Source: Shimia sp. SK013 (GTDB taxonomy: Bacteria > Pseudomonadota > Alphaproteobacteria > Rhodobacterales > Rhodobacteraceae). Taken from it: 64,000 nucleotides of DNA. The notes under the pieces were generated by a model. It was given only the letters and a program-made list of their open reading frames with translations. It was not told the DNA's origin and ran no database searches. The translations under genes were made by a program, and so were the position numbers. Shown here piece by piece: positions 16,557 through 24,399 of the stretch. The first letter of the stretch is position 1, and each line of letters opens with the position of its first letter. The stretch is from NCBI RefSeq assembly GCF_001292625.1, contig NZ_LAJH01000012.1, positions 310,001-374,000 of the forward strand, written 5' to 3'.

Positions 16557-17444
16557 ATGAGCATTAATTATGATTTTGGCGACCTTGAAGCCTTTTTGGC
16601 CGTTAAAGAAACCGGCTCCTTTCATGGAGCGGCTGACCGTTTGAACCTGTCGCAATCCGCCATTACACGGCGGGTGCGCAAATTGGAGGACGCGCTCGGC
16701 AGCCAGCTGTTTGAGCGCACGACGCGGGCAGTCAAACCGACGTTGGCAGCCAAAAGTCTACAGGCGCGGGCGGAGGCGATGGTCAATGACGCACATGAAA
16801 CTGCACGTGCGATGCGGGATGCAAGCGTCGCCTTTGCCCATCAACGCGGGACAGTGGTGACGGTGGCGAGTGTTCCGACGGTCATAACCCGTCTGCTGGT
16901 GCCGGCCTTGAAGGGCGTGACAGACCGATCACTCAGAGTACGTTTGCTGGATGGGTCGGCCAATGAGGTGGCTGAGGCGGTGGCCCAAGGAGAGGCGGAC
17001 TTCGGGCTGTGCTCGATCCCGGTGCTTGAGCCGAGTACGGAGTTTGAACCGCTATTGGATGATCCTATCGTTGTGGCCATCGCGCAGGGCAATGCGTTGA
17101 CCGGACAGCAAAACCTGCCGTTTGACGCTCTGAAAAACTTGCCGTTGATCCTGCCCGCCAAAGGCACCGGAAACCGGTTGCTGATTGACGAAGCTTTGGC
17201 GCGTGCGCGGGTGCAGGTGCGGTGGAGTTTTGAAGTTGGGCGCACCACATCGGCGCTTGATCTGGTGGAAGGGGCAATGGGGGCCGCGTTGTTGCCGCTT
17301 TCGGCGATTGATCCGGCGCGGGTGGGCGTCGCAACGCTGCAGTCGCCAGGGATATCGCGGTCGATTGGTTTGTTGTCGCGGGTCGGGCAGGTCGACACGT
17401 CGTTGGTGAGCGCTGTTAAGGCTGCCATTCGGGCGAATGTTTAA
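16557..17444 (+). CDS. LysR family regulator, likely of tcuAB
   Basis: 295 aa with an N-terminal winged helix-turn-helix (DLEAFLAVKETGSFHGAADR, then LNLSQSAITRRVRKLEDALG) and a C-terminal substrate-binding-like effector domain. In tricarballylate systems the regulator TcuR is a LysR protein divergent from tcuA, and the position here is the same, so it probably senses a tricarboxylate. Its last 4 bases overlap the end of the convergent D-2-hydroxyacid dehydrogenase gene. No strong ribosome-binding site precedes the ATG at 16557, but the frame and N-terminus fit the family. Confidence 0.9.
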   Translation: MSINYDFGDLEAFLAVKETGSFHGAADRLNLSQSAITRRVRKLEDALGSQLFERTTRAVKPTLAAKSLQARAEAMVNDAHETARAMRDASVAFAHQRGTVVTVASVPTVITRLLVPALKGVTDRSLRVRLLDGSANEVAEAVAQGEADFGLCSIPVLEPSTEFEPLLDDPIVVAIAQGNALTGQQNLPFDALKNLPLILPAKGTGNRLLIDEALARARVQVRWSFEVGRTTSALDLVEGAMGAALLPLSAIDPARVGVATLQSPGISRSIGLLSRVGQVDTSLVSAVKAAIRANV

Positions 17445-18421
17445 GTGCGCGCCCAGACTTCTGGGTTGATCATATGGCTTGGATTTCCGTCGGCGTAGTC
17501 GACAATTTGATCATAGATATCAGAGAATTGCTTGTCGAATTCGTCCTCGGTGACAAAGCCGATATGAGGCGTTGCGATCAGGTTGGGGTGGGCCAGCAGC
17601 GCATCGTTGGCGTCGATCAAAGGTTCGGTGTCAAAGACGTCGATTGCAGCTGAACCGGGGCGTCCATTGTTAAGACCGTCCAGCAAGGCGCCAGCGGCCA
17701 CAAGGCCGGCGCGGGAGGTGTTCACAAAAACTGAGTCAGGGCGCATATTTGCGAAATCTTGGGAGGTGATCAAACCGCGGGTTTCCGGTTTCAATCGGAC
17801 ATGAAGAGAGATCACGTCGCAGCTTGAAAAGAACGCCTCGCGAGAGGGGGCGACCTGTGCGCCATCACCAGCGGCGCGGGTGCGTCCGTCGTCCGAAGCC
17901 CACCACAAAACATGCATGCCAAAAGCCTCGGCATATTGCGCAACAGTGCGTGCAATGCGGCCATATCCGTATAGGCCAAGTGTCCGGCCATGAAGGGTTT
18001 TTCCCACACCGGCTTGCCATTTCCCCGCTTTGGCGGACGCCATCTGTGTTGGCAGATCCCGCATCGCTGACAACACCAGCGCCCAAGTCAGTTCGGCTGC
18101 GGCATAGTTGGTTCCACCGCCTTTGGGCTGCTTGGAGCAAAGCAGGATATCCTTGTCAGAACAGGCCTGCACATCGACGTGTGGAAAGACGCCACGTTGG
18201 CTGATCAGTTTGAGGTTGGGGAGCCGTTCCAGTAGGGCGCGGGTTACGGCGGTGCGTTCGCGAAAAAGGATCAGGACCTCGGCTTTGGACAAACGCTCCG
18301 CCAAAGTGCCGATATCGTCGGTATGGTCGGTCCAGACGGTGACGTCATGCCCTGCAAGTTTGGCAAAAGACGGCAAGCTGCGCAGTGTGTCAAACCAGTC
18401 GTCGAGGATGTGAATTTTCAT
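17441..18421 (-). CDS. D-2-hydroxyacid dehydrogenase
   Basis: 326 aa NAD(P)-linked 2-hydroxyacid dehydrogenase. The Rossmann motif is LYGYGRIA near residues 148-155. The catalytic triad is visible as Arg in LHVRLKPETRG, Glu in FDTEPL and His in TPHIGF. It is the last gene of the leftward tctC operon, so it may reduce a keto acid made during tricarboxylate breakdown; the true substrate is not shown by sequence. The 46 bases before its ATG are almost filled by an 11-bp tandem repeat and no clear ribosome-binding site is seen. Confidence 0.9.
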   Translation of the reverse strand: MKIHILDDWFDTLRSLPSFAKLAGHDVTVWTDHTDDIGTLAERLSKAEVLILFRERTAVTRALLERLPNLKLISQRGVFPHVDVQACSDKDILLCSKQPKGGGTNYAAAELTWALVLSAMRDLPTQMASAKAGKWQAGVGKTLHGRTLGLYGYGRIARTVAQYAEAFGMHVLWWASDDGRTRAAGDGAQVAPSREAFFSSCDVISLHVRLKPETRGLITSQDFANMRPDSVFVNTSRAGLVAAGALLDGLNNGRPGSAAIDVFDTEPLIDANDALLAHPNLIATPHIGFVTEDEFDKQFSDIYDQIVDYADGNPSHMINPEVWART

Positions 18422-18427
18422 GTCTGT

Positions 18428-18460
18428 ATCCCGTCGGTATCGCGTCGGTAATGCGGAGGT
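18428..18460. repeat. 11-bp tandem repeat, three units (locus A)
   Basis: Three consecutive 11-base units: ATCCCGTCGGT, ATCGCGTCGGT, AATGCGGAGGT. They fill the short gap between the Usp gene stop and the dehydrogenase start. The same unit, with the same TGTCTG flank, recurs at 56195, and a four-unit copy lies at 38709. Confidence 0.75.
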
Positions 18461-18467
18461 GCCGTTT

Positions 18468-19289
18468 TCAGTGGGACAAAAGCACTGGAATGGGGGTGCG
18501 TTTGAAAACGCGCGCGGTCATGCCACCCAAAAAGTCCTCCCGGAACTTCGAATGCTCATAAGCCCCCATCACCAAAAGACAGGGGTCTTTTTCACGGCAA
18601 TAGGCTAGCAAAGCACGCGCTGGACCGGGGGTCGCAGGGATCTTTTCGCGGGTTGCCGAGATCCCGTGACGCGCAAGATGGTCCATCAGATCTTTGGAAG
18701 GGCGCGGCGCATCTGTGTCTCCGACACTAAGCACGGTGACGTGGCCCTGATCTTCGAGAAGGCCAAGCGCATCAGAAAGTGCGCGGGCGGCAGCGCGGCC
18801 CCCGTCCCACGCAAGAACCGCATGGGAGTGGATGGCCTTGGCGTCGTGGCCTTGTGGCACGATCAGAACCGGACGGCCGCTGACCAAAGCGATGCGGTCG
18901 GGGTGCACGAAAATGTGTTCGTTGACCTCTTCGGTTGGGAGATCCTGACCGATAACCACCAGATCAAAGGCGCGGGCAGTTTCCGAGATCACACCGTCCA
19001 CGCGGCCGGCCTCGCGCCGGTAGTGCAGGCGATCGCCGAGATTTAGGTCACTGCGCAGGGCGTTAAATCGCGCTTCGATTTCGGCCACAAAGTCGATGTT
19101 GGCCTGTTCGATGATAGCCCGCGCGCTGCTGGGCACCCACATGCCGCTGGAGGTCACAATGTCGTGGTCTGAATGCGCCAGAAGCACGGTGACGTGGGTT
19201 GTTTCATCCGCCAATGCGGCGGCGTATTTTAGGGCCGAGACCGATCCTTCGGATCCGTTGAAAGCGACGAGGATGTTCTTCAAGCTCAT
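18468..19289 (-). CDS. universal stress protein, two-domain
   Basis: 273 aa. It holds two UspA-like domains: one starting MSLKNILVAFNGSEGSVSALKYA with VVIGQDLP near its end, and a second ending LLVMGAYEHSKFREDFLGGMT, the G-2x-G-9x-G-type ATP-binding region (partly altered), then VFKRTPIPVLLSH. It sits inside the tct operon between the PrpF-like gene and the dehydrogenase. A stress protein in a tricarboxylate uptake operon is unusual. An AAAGGA site precedes the ATG. Confidence 0.9.
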   Translation of the reverse strand: MSLKNILVAFNGSEGSVSALKYAAALADETTHVTVLLAHSDHDIVTSSGMWVPSSARAIIEQANIDFVAEIEARFNALRSDLNLGDRLHYRREAGRVDGVISETARAFDLVVIGQDLPTEEVNEHIFVHPDRIALVSGRPVLIVPQGHDAKAIHSHAVLAWDGGRAAARALSDALGLLEDQGHVTVLSVGDTDAPRPSKDLMDHLARHGISATREKIPATPGPARALLAYCREKDPCLLVMGAYEHSKFREDFLGGMTARVFKRTPIPVLLSH

Positions 19290-19301
19290 GGGAAATCCTT
19301 T

Positions 19302-20399
19302 CTACGTATCGGGGTGGCCCGACCAGATTGTGGAAGGCACATAGACCTGACCGTCTGCCAGTTTTCGGGCGGTGCGCACCAATCCGGCGGCGTTGAGGTC
19401 AAACCCGTTGTTGGCTGTGAAATCGACAAGCACCTCGATTGTGCCCGAGGCGTGTTCTAGCACAACATTGGCCGGGCTGTCAGAGGGTCGGTCCAACATG
19501 CCATCCGACACAGACCCGGGGGTGAGTGCGCAAGACGCAATGCATTGGGCTCCGGTGACGGCCATCGACGGGTGGGTGTTCCATGGCATGAAGTAGCGCG
19601 TGGCAATGGTGCCGCCGCTTTGCGCGGGTGCGAGGAAGGCAAACTTGGGTGTCACAGATTTGGTGACGTCGCCCATGCCCATGGCTGCGCCTGCCTGAAG
19701 GCGGATCGCTTCCATCCGGGCGAAGAACTCAGGGTTGGCGTCCAAGTCTTCGGCACTTTCATGCCCTGTAAGGCCGAAATCCTCGGCGCGGGCGATTACG
19801 ACAGGCATGGCGACATCCATGCAGGTAACTTCTATCCCGTAAAACGTATCGCGCAGGTTGCCGGTAGGCAGAAGCTGCCCAGTTGCGGAGCCAACCACCC
19901 CCATGAATTTAAGGGCTACAGGTGCCGCTGTGCCGGGCACGCTGGCGATGGCAGTGTCGCCCTCATAGGTGAGCTGCCCCCCCCGGGTGGCGACGGTGGC
20001 CTCGACCTGAGCGCCGGTGTTCACGGCGCGGATCTTGATGTCGGTGCTGTCGCCGGTTGGGCGGATCAGGCCCATTTCGATTGCCGCCGGACCCACACCG
20101 GACAGGATATTGCCGCAGGTGGGTTTGAAATCCACCAGCTTATCCTCGACCGAAACCTGCGCGAAGAAATAGTCGATGTCGGCCCAGTCATCCTCCGAGC
20201 GCGACAACATCGCGACTTTGGTGGTCACGGCGGCCCCGCCGCCGATGCCGTCGATATTGAGCGGATGGCCGGACCCGACCGCGGCAATCAGTACCTCGGC
20301 CAAAGTGTCCAATTCCGCTGGCAGATCCGAGCGGTTGAAGTAAGGGCCGCGCGAGGTGCCGCCCCGCATGAAGACAAATGGGATACCGGTCTGCGTCAT
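19302..20399 (-). CDS. PrpF-family isomerase (4-oxalomesaconate tautomerase / aconitate isomerase-like)
   Basis: About 365 aa member of the PrpF/GalD group. The N-terminus TGIPFVFMRGGTSRGPYF carries the typical MRGGTSRG signature; later KPTCGNILSGVGPAAIEMG contains the Cys-Gly-Asn motif of the first catalytic half, and MGMGDVTKSVTPKFAFLAP is also typical. PrpF proteins move double bonds in aconitate-like acids. Beside TctABC this suggests isomerisation of an imported unsaturated tricarboxylate, for example trans-aconitate. The start at 20399 overlaps the upstream stop as ATGA; an in-frame ATG at 20411 is the alternative. Confidence 0.87.
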   Translation of the reverse strand: MTQTGIPFVFMRGGTSRGPYFNRSDLPAELDTLAEVLIAAVGSGHPLNIDGIGGGAAVTTKVAMLSRSEDDWADIDYFFAQVSVEDKLVDFKPTCGNILSGVGPAAIEMGLIRPTGDSTDIKIRAVNTGAQVEATVATRGGQLTYEGDTAIASVPGTAAPVALKFMGVVGSATGQLLPTGNLRDTFYGIEVTCMDVAMPVVIARAEDFGLTGHESAEDLDANPEFFARMEAIRLQAGAAMGMGDVTKSVTPKFAFLAPAQSGGTIATRYFMPWNTHPSMAVTGAQCIASCALTPGSVSDGMLDRPSDSPANVVLEHASGTIEVLVDFTANNGFDLNAAGLVRTARKLADGQVYVPSTIWSGHPDT

Positions 20400-22426
20400 T
20401 TGAGTGGCCATGGCAGATCCACCATTCCCTGCAGCAGGCCGGGTGGGAAGTCACGGTTGAGCGCCCCCGCCATCAGACACATAAAGGCGATGCCTGCAGC
20501 CGTCAGCAACAGCGTCCGTGGCCAGCTGGCACCGGCGCGAACGCGGAAGAAGGCGATCAGGAAGCCGACCAGCGCAAGGATGAAGCCGACAAAGAATGTG
20601 CCGGCGATCAGGCTGGCAAACCACGCAAGCGTAGACCACAGGCCGTAAGGCGCGTCTGCTTCGTCTCCGGCGACTTCTTTGTCTGCAAAGATGGGATCGC
20701 CTTCGGGGCGCATCATCATTTGCACCATAAGGATCAGGCAGCAGAGCAGCGCAAACCCTCCGATCACCAACGGGATGACTTTGTCGGTCATGTTGTAGTC
20801 AGGGATCATGCTGGCGTTGATGAAGGCGGTCAGAAGGTAGCCCGCGATCACCAGAAGAAAGATAACCGGCGCGCGTTTGCTGCCTGCTTTGACATCGCCC
20901 TCGGCCATGATCGACTTGGCCTGACGGATGCCAAAGAAGACCGACACAACAGTGATGACGATCAGGACGATCACGATGGGTGAGAAGATATACTCGATGC
21001 CTTGGTCAAAGCTTTTGCGGAAGCGGAAAGACGCGATCTGGAAAGCTTGGTTGGTGAATTTTTCTACCGGATTGGACAACACAAAGCCGATCAGGAAAGC
21101 GGGACGTGACCAGTCAAAGCGGCGCAGGAAGATGCCGATCAGGCCGATCACAAACAGCGCCAGAAGGTCTTCGAAGTTTTGACCAGACTGGAAGGCGGCG
21201 AAGCTGATCAGCATAAAGAGGAACGGCGCCAGATAGGTGAAGCGGATGGTGGTCAGCTTGGCGATGCCACCGGAGGCCGCAATGCAAAGGACCGTGCCAA
21301 CCACGTTGGCAAGCGCCAGCAGCCAAACAATCGAATAGGTGATGTCGAGGTTGTTTTTCAGCATGCCGGGGCCGACTTCGATTGAGCCGGAGCCCAAAAG
21401 CGCCACCGCACCGATGAAGATCGCCATCGAGCCTGAGCCAGGGATACCGAAGAGCAGAGTGGGAACGAGCCCTCCGCCTTCTTTGGCGTTGTTGGAGCTT
21501 TCAGGGCCGATCACGCCGCGCACTTCGCCTTTGCCGAAGTTGGATTTGTCTTTGGTGGTTTGCACCGCGTGGCCATATGCGATCCAGTCAACGACCGAGC
21601 CACCAAGGCCGGGGATCACACCGACGACAACGCCGATAATGGAGCAGCGCACCGACAGCCAGATGTTGGCGAACCAGTCGCGCACGCCGTCAACCCAGCC
21701 GCCGCCGAGTTGCGCGCCTTTGGCAATCGAGCGGTCCTGACGCAACAGGGATACGATTTCCGGAATGGCAAAGATGCCGAGGCCGACGATCACCAGTTTC
21801 AGCCCGTCCGTGAGGTAAGGCAGATCATAAGAAGACATCCGCAGGGAGCCACCTGCGTCGGCCTCGCCAATCGTGCCGATCATCAGGCCTAGGCCGGCGG
21901 CTGCGAGGCCTTTAAGGGCGTAGCGCCCGGCGAGCACGGCAACCATGGAAAGGCCGAGAATGGTGATCATCAGCATCTCGGGTAGCCCGAAAGCCAGCAC
22001 AATGGGGCGGGCCACGAGAATAAAGACGGTTAGGAAAGTTGCGCCAACAAGCCCGCCAAACAGCGAGCTGGCAAAGGCGGCGGACAGGGCGCGCGCGGCT
22101 TCACCTTTTTTCGCCATGGGAAAACCGTCAAGCACCGTGGCCTGTGAGGCCGACGAGCCGGGTATACCCATCAGAACCGAGGCAAAGGTGTCGGAGGTGG
22201 GCACCACCGCGACCATGCCGATCATCAGCGCGAGGCCAAGAATGGGATCCATGCCAAACATGAAGGGCAAAAGCAGGGAAAGACCGGCGATGCCGCCAAG
22301 ACCGGGAAAGACACCGACCGCGAGGCCCATGACGACACCGAGCACCAAGTAGCCAAGAACGACAGGTTGCAGAATCAGAGCCCACGCATCTGAAAGTGCA
22401 GGAAGGGCTGTGGCGAAAGCCTCCAT
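20396..22426 (-). CDS. tctA: tripartite tricarboxylate transporter permease, TctA-TctB fusion
   Basis: 676 aa, longer than a normal TctA (about 500). Residues 1 to about 505 are the large TctA permease (VFPGLGGIAGLSLLLPFMFG, PTSDTFASVLMGIPGSSASQ, and the second half GLGGSVVDWIAYGHA and LLFGIPGSGSMAIFIGA). The last 160 residues form the four-helix small subunit TctB (RAPVIFLLVIAGYLLTAF, KVIPLVIGGFALLCCLILMV, WFASLIAGTFFVGFILALV, LLLTAAGIAFMCLMAGAL). There is no separate tctB gene nearby. Preceded by tctC and overlapping the PrpF-like gene. Confidence 0.93.
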   Translation of the reverse strand: MEAFATALPALSDAWALILQPVVLGYLVLGVVMGLAVGVFPGLGGIAGLSLLLPFMFGMDPILGLALMIGMVAVVPTSDTFASVLMGIPGSSASQATVLDGFPMAKKGEAARALSAAFASSLFGGLVGATFLTVFILVARPIVLAFGLPEMLMITILGLSMVAVLAGRYALKGLAAAGLGLMIGTIGEADAGGSLRMSSYDLPYLTDGLKLVIVGLGIFAIPEIVSLLRQDRSIAKGAQLGGGWVDGVRDWFANIWLSVRCSIIGVVVGVIPGLGGSVVDWIAYGHAVQTTKDKSNFGKGEVRGVIGPESSNNAKEGGGLVPTLLFGIPGSGSMAIFIGAVALLGSGSIEVGPGMLKNNLDITYSIVWLLALANVVGTVLCIAASGGIAKLTTIRFTYLAPFLFMLISFAAFQSGQNFEDLLALFVIGLIGIFLRRFDWSRPAFLIGFVLSNPVEKFTNQAFQIASFRFRKSFDQGIEYIFSPIVIVLIVITVVSVFFGIRQAKSIMAEGDVKAGSKRAPVIFLLVIAGYLLTAFINASMIPDYNMTDKVIPLVIGGFALLCCLILMVQMMMRPEGDPIFADKEVAGDEADAPYGLWSTLAWFASLIAGTFFVGFILALVGFLIAFFRVRAGASWPRTLLLTAAGIAFMCLMAGALNRDFPPGLLQGMVDLPWPLK

Positions 22427-22461
22427 GGGGGCCGCCTTTCTTGTTCGAAAAATGGGAAGGT

Positions 22462-22491
22462 GGGACGACCTCAGAGGGGTGAGGCCGTCCC
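22462..22491 (-). promoter_or_regulatory. intercistronic stem-loop between tctC and tctAB
   Basis: GGGACG, one mismatched pair, CCTCA, six-base loop, TGAGG and CGTCCC: a near-perfect 12-bp stem in the 78-base gap after the tctC stop. Such hairpins after a binding-protein gene often protect the upstream mRNA or reduce read-through, giving more binding protein than permease. Confidence 0.55.
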
Positions 22492-22504
22492 TGTGGTGTC
22501 GCGC

Positions 22505-23593
22505 TTACTTCAGCTCGACGCCGTAGGACTCTTTGAGCCAGTTGATGACGTAGGCCTTCGCCGAGTCTGGCACGTTGGTCGCGGTGCCAAGTGCAGCCTG
22601 TGCGCCTGCACCGGTGAAGACCGAGTATTTGCCGACGCGCTTGGAGGAGATCTCAGCGAAGTCGGCGCGGGCCACAACAGCCTCAAAGGCAGCGGTGTAG
22701 GTGTCGACAACGTCTTGTGGTGTGCCTGCGGGCAGGAAGGCCAGTTTTTGCACGGGGAAGCCCGCCACAAAGAAGGCTTTCCATGCGTCCCACTGTTCGC
22801 CCGAGGTTTCACAACCGTCGGTGGCTTCGCAGACTTCTTTGAAGGTTGCGATATCAGGGAAGGTCGGGTCGCGCACGATGTTGCCATCGCCGTCCAGAGA
22901 TCCCCATGTCATCATCGCCACCGCGTTGCCGTCAGCAACCATTTCGGCGGAGCCTTTAAGGTAGCCCGAAGACGTTTGGTAGTCGATGTTGGCTTCGCCG
23001 CGCTCAAACATCAAACGGCCATCACCACGGCCTTTGATGCCAAACACAGGTTCAACGTTCATGCCCAGCATTTGCCATGCCAGCAGAGGCACGAGGTCAA
23101 GGCGGGTTGCGCCCTGCGAGCCGTAGATGAAATCCACGTCCTTGAGCATATTGGCCGAGCCGTCAAATTTGGTGCCATCTTCGGCGTTCAGATAGGCCAC
23201 GCCACCGGTGCCGGATGCCATAACCGGGGTCCAGTCGTTGTATTCATAACGCACGCGCGGGTCGCCCAGAAGATAAGGGAACTGCGTTGAGCCGGATGTG
23301 CCGAACAGCAATGTGCCGTCGTCATGCTTTTCCTTCTGGAACCAGTTGGCGCCTTTGGTCGATCCAGCGCCGGGCATGAATTTCACGACCACAGTCGGAG
23401 CGCCGGGCAGGGCTTCGGACAGCAGAGGCGCAAAGAAGTTGGCCCATTTTGCCGAGCCGCCGGTTTCAGAGAAAGGGATGACCCATTCAATGGTTTTGCC
23501 GGAAAAGTCGACTTCGGCGGTGGCCGGAGCCGCAAGGCCAGCGGCCGCGAGCAGGCCGACAACGGCACGGCGCGTAAAGGTTGAAATGGTCAT
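22505..23593 (-). CDS. tctC: tripartite tricarboxylate transporter substrate-binding protein TctC
   Basis: 362 aa periplasmic binding protein. The signal peptide is TRRAVVGLLAAAGLAAPATA, with an Arg pair typical of this family. The family pattern PGAGSTKGANWF near residues 75-86 and the C-terminal FLPAGTPQDVVDTY are visible. It is somewhat longer than the usual 320-330 aa because of insertions, one holding two Cys (VCEATDGCETSGEQ) that could form a disulfide loop. It binds a tricarboxylate for TctAB. AGGGAGG precedes the ATG. Divergent from tctD. Confidence 0.92.
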   Translation of the reverse strand: MTISTFTRRAVVGLLAAAGLAAPATAEVDFSGKTIEWVIPFSETGGSAKWANFFAPLLSEALPGAPTVVVKFMPGAGSTKGANWFQKEKHDDGTLLFGTSGSTQFPYLLGDPRVRYEYNDWTPVMASGTGGVAYLNAEDGTKFDGSANMLKDVDFIYGSQGATRLDLVPLLAWQMLGMNVEPVFGIKGRGDGRLMFERGEANIDYQTSSGYLKGSAEMVADGNAVAMMTWGSLDGDGNIVRDPTFPDIATFKEVCEATDGCETSGEQWDAWKAFFVAGFPVQKLAFLPAGTPQDVVDTYTAAFEAVVARADFAEISSKRVGKYSVFTGAGAQAALGTATNVPDSAKAYVINWLKESYGVELK

Positions 23594-23661
23594 TGGTTCC
23601 TCCCTGTAGACCAGACAAGCACGACAACGTCTCCAGCGTCACCATGATTGTTCGAAATTTC

Positions 23662-23676
23662 GGGGATTGATTCCCC
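23662..23676. promoter_or_regulatory. candidate TctD-binding inverted repeat
   Basis: GGGGA-TTGAT-TCCCC, a perfect 5-bp-arm inverted repeat in the 137-base divergent gap between tctC and tctD. Just upstream is TTCGAAATTTCG. The gap must hold both promoters and is the natural place for the OmpR-type regulator encoded next door to bind. Confidence 0.4.
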
Positions 23677-23730
23677 CTTCGATCTGCCGATCATGGAAGG
23701 CCAACCTTGCGCCAAGCTTGCGGAGCCAAA

Positions 23731-24399
23731 ATGCGTATCGCCATTATCGAAGACAACACGGCCTTGGCCAATGCCATTGCCTATAGGATGCGCGACCACG
23801 GCCATGCAGTTGATGTCTTGCATGACGGTGACGAGGCGGACCGCTTTCTGACACAGGAAGGCGCGGATTTGGTGGTGCTTGATATCAACCTGCCCGGCCG
23901 GTCAGGACTGGACATTCTGCAAGCGATGCGCGCCCGTGCGGATGGCACGCCAGTGATTTTGTTAACTGCACGCGCCGAGACCGCCGACCGCGTTGCAGGG
24001 CTGGACAAGGGGGCGGACGACTACCTTGTTAAACCCTTTGAAATGGACGAGTTAGACGCCCGTATCAGGGCCTTGTCGCGCCGCAAAGATTTGGACTATG
24101 GCGCGCAGGAAACGCTCGGAAATCTGACGTTTGACCGCAGCAACCGACAGGTTTTGGCTGCTGGACAAACGCTTGAGATCCCCCGCAGGGAACTTGCGGT
24201 CCTGGAGTGTCTTGTGGAGCGGCGAGGGCGGATCGTGTCCAAAACGCATCTGATTGATTTTGTTTACGGGGTTGGCGCGGATGTTGGCGACAACGCGATC
24301 GAGCCGCATGTGTCGCGGCTGCGCAAGAGGTTGGCGGACCACGGTGTCAGGATCAAAACCGCGCGGGGGCTGGGATATATGCTTGAGGTCACGGACTGA
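23731..24399 (+). CDS. tctD: OmpR-type response regulator TctD
   Basis: 222 aa. Receiver domain with acidic pocket (IIEDNTALA), phospho-acceptor Asp in LVVLDINLPGRSG near residue 51, conserved Thr in VILLTARAE and Lys in DYLVKPF. A winged-helix DNA-binding domain follows (RELAVLECLVERRGRIVSK, AIEPHVSRLRKRL, IKTARGLGYML). It probably activates tctC-tctAB in response to external tricarboxylates sensed by TctE. The start at 23731 gives the standard MRIAIIED N-terminus. The stop overlaps the tctE ATG by 1 base. Confidence 0.92.
   Translation: MRIAIIEDNTALANAIAYRMRDHGHAVDVLHDGDEADRFLTQEGADLVVLDINLPGRSGLDILQAMRARADGTPVILLTARAETADRVAGLDKGADDYLVKPFEMDELDARIRALSRRKDLDYGAQETLGNLTFDRSNRQVLAAGQTLEIPRRELAVLECLVERRGRIVSKTHLIDFVYGVGADVGDNAIEPHVSRLRKRLADHGVRIKTARGLGYMLEVTD

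Noticed and set aside
19545-20648. 367-aa open frame on the plus strand opposite the PrpF-like gene
   Set aside because: Antisense to a gene with clear family signatures and crossing into the permease gene; composition is shadow-like.
22460-23290. 276-aa open frame opposite tctC
   Set aside because: Antisense to tctC, no domain, no ribosome-binding site.
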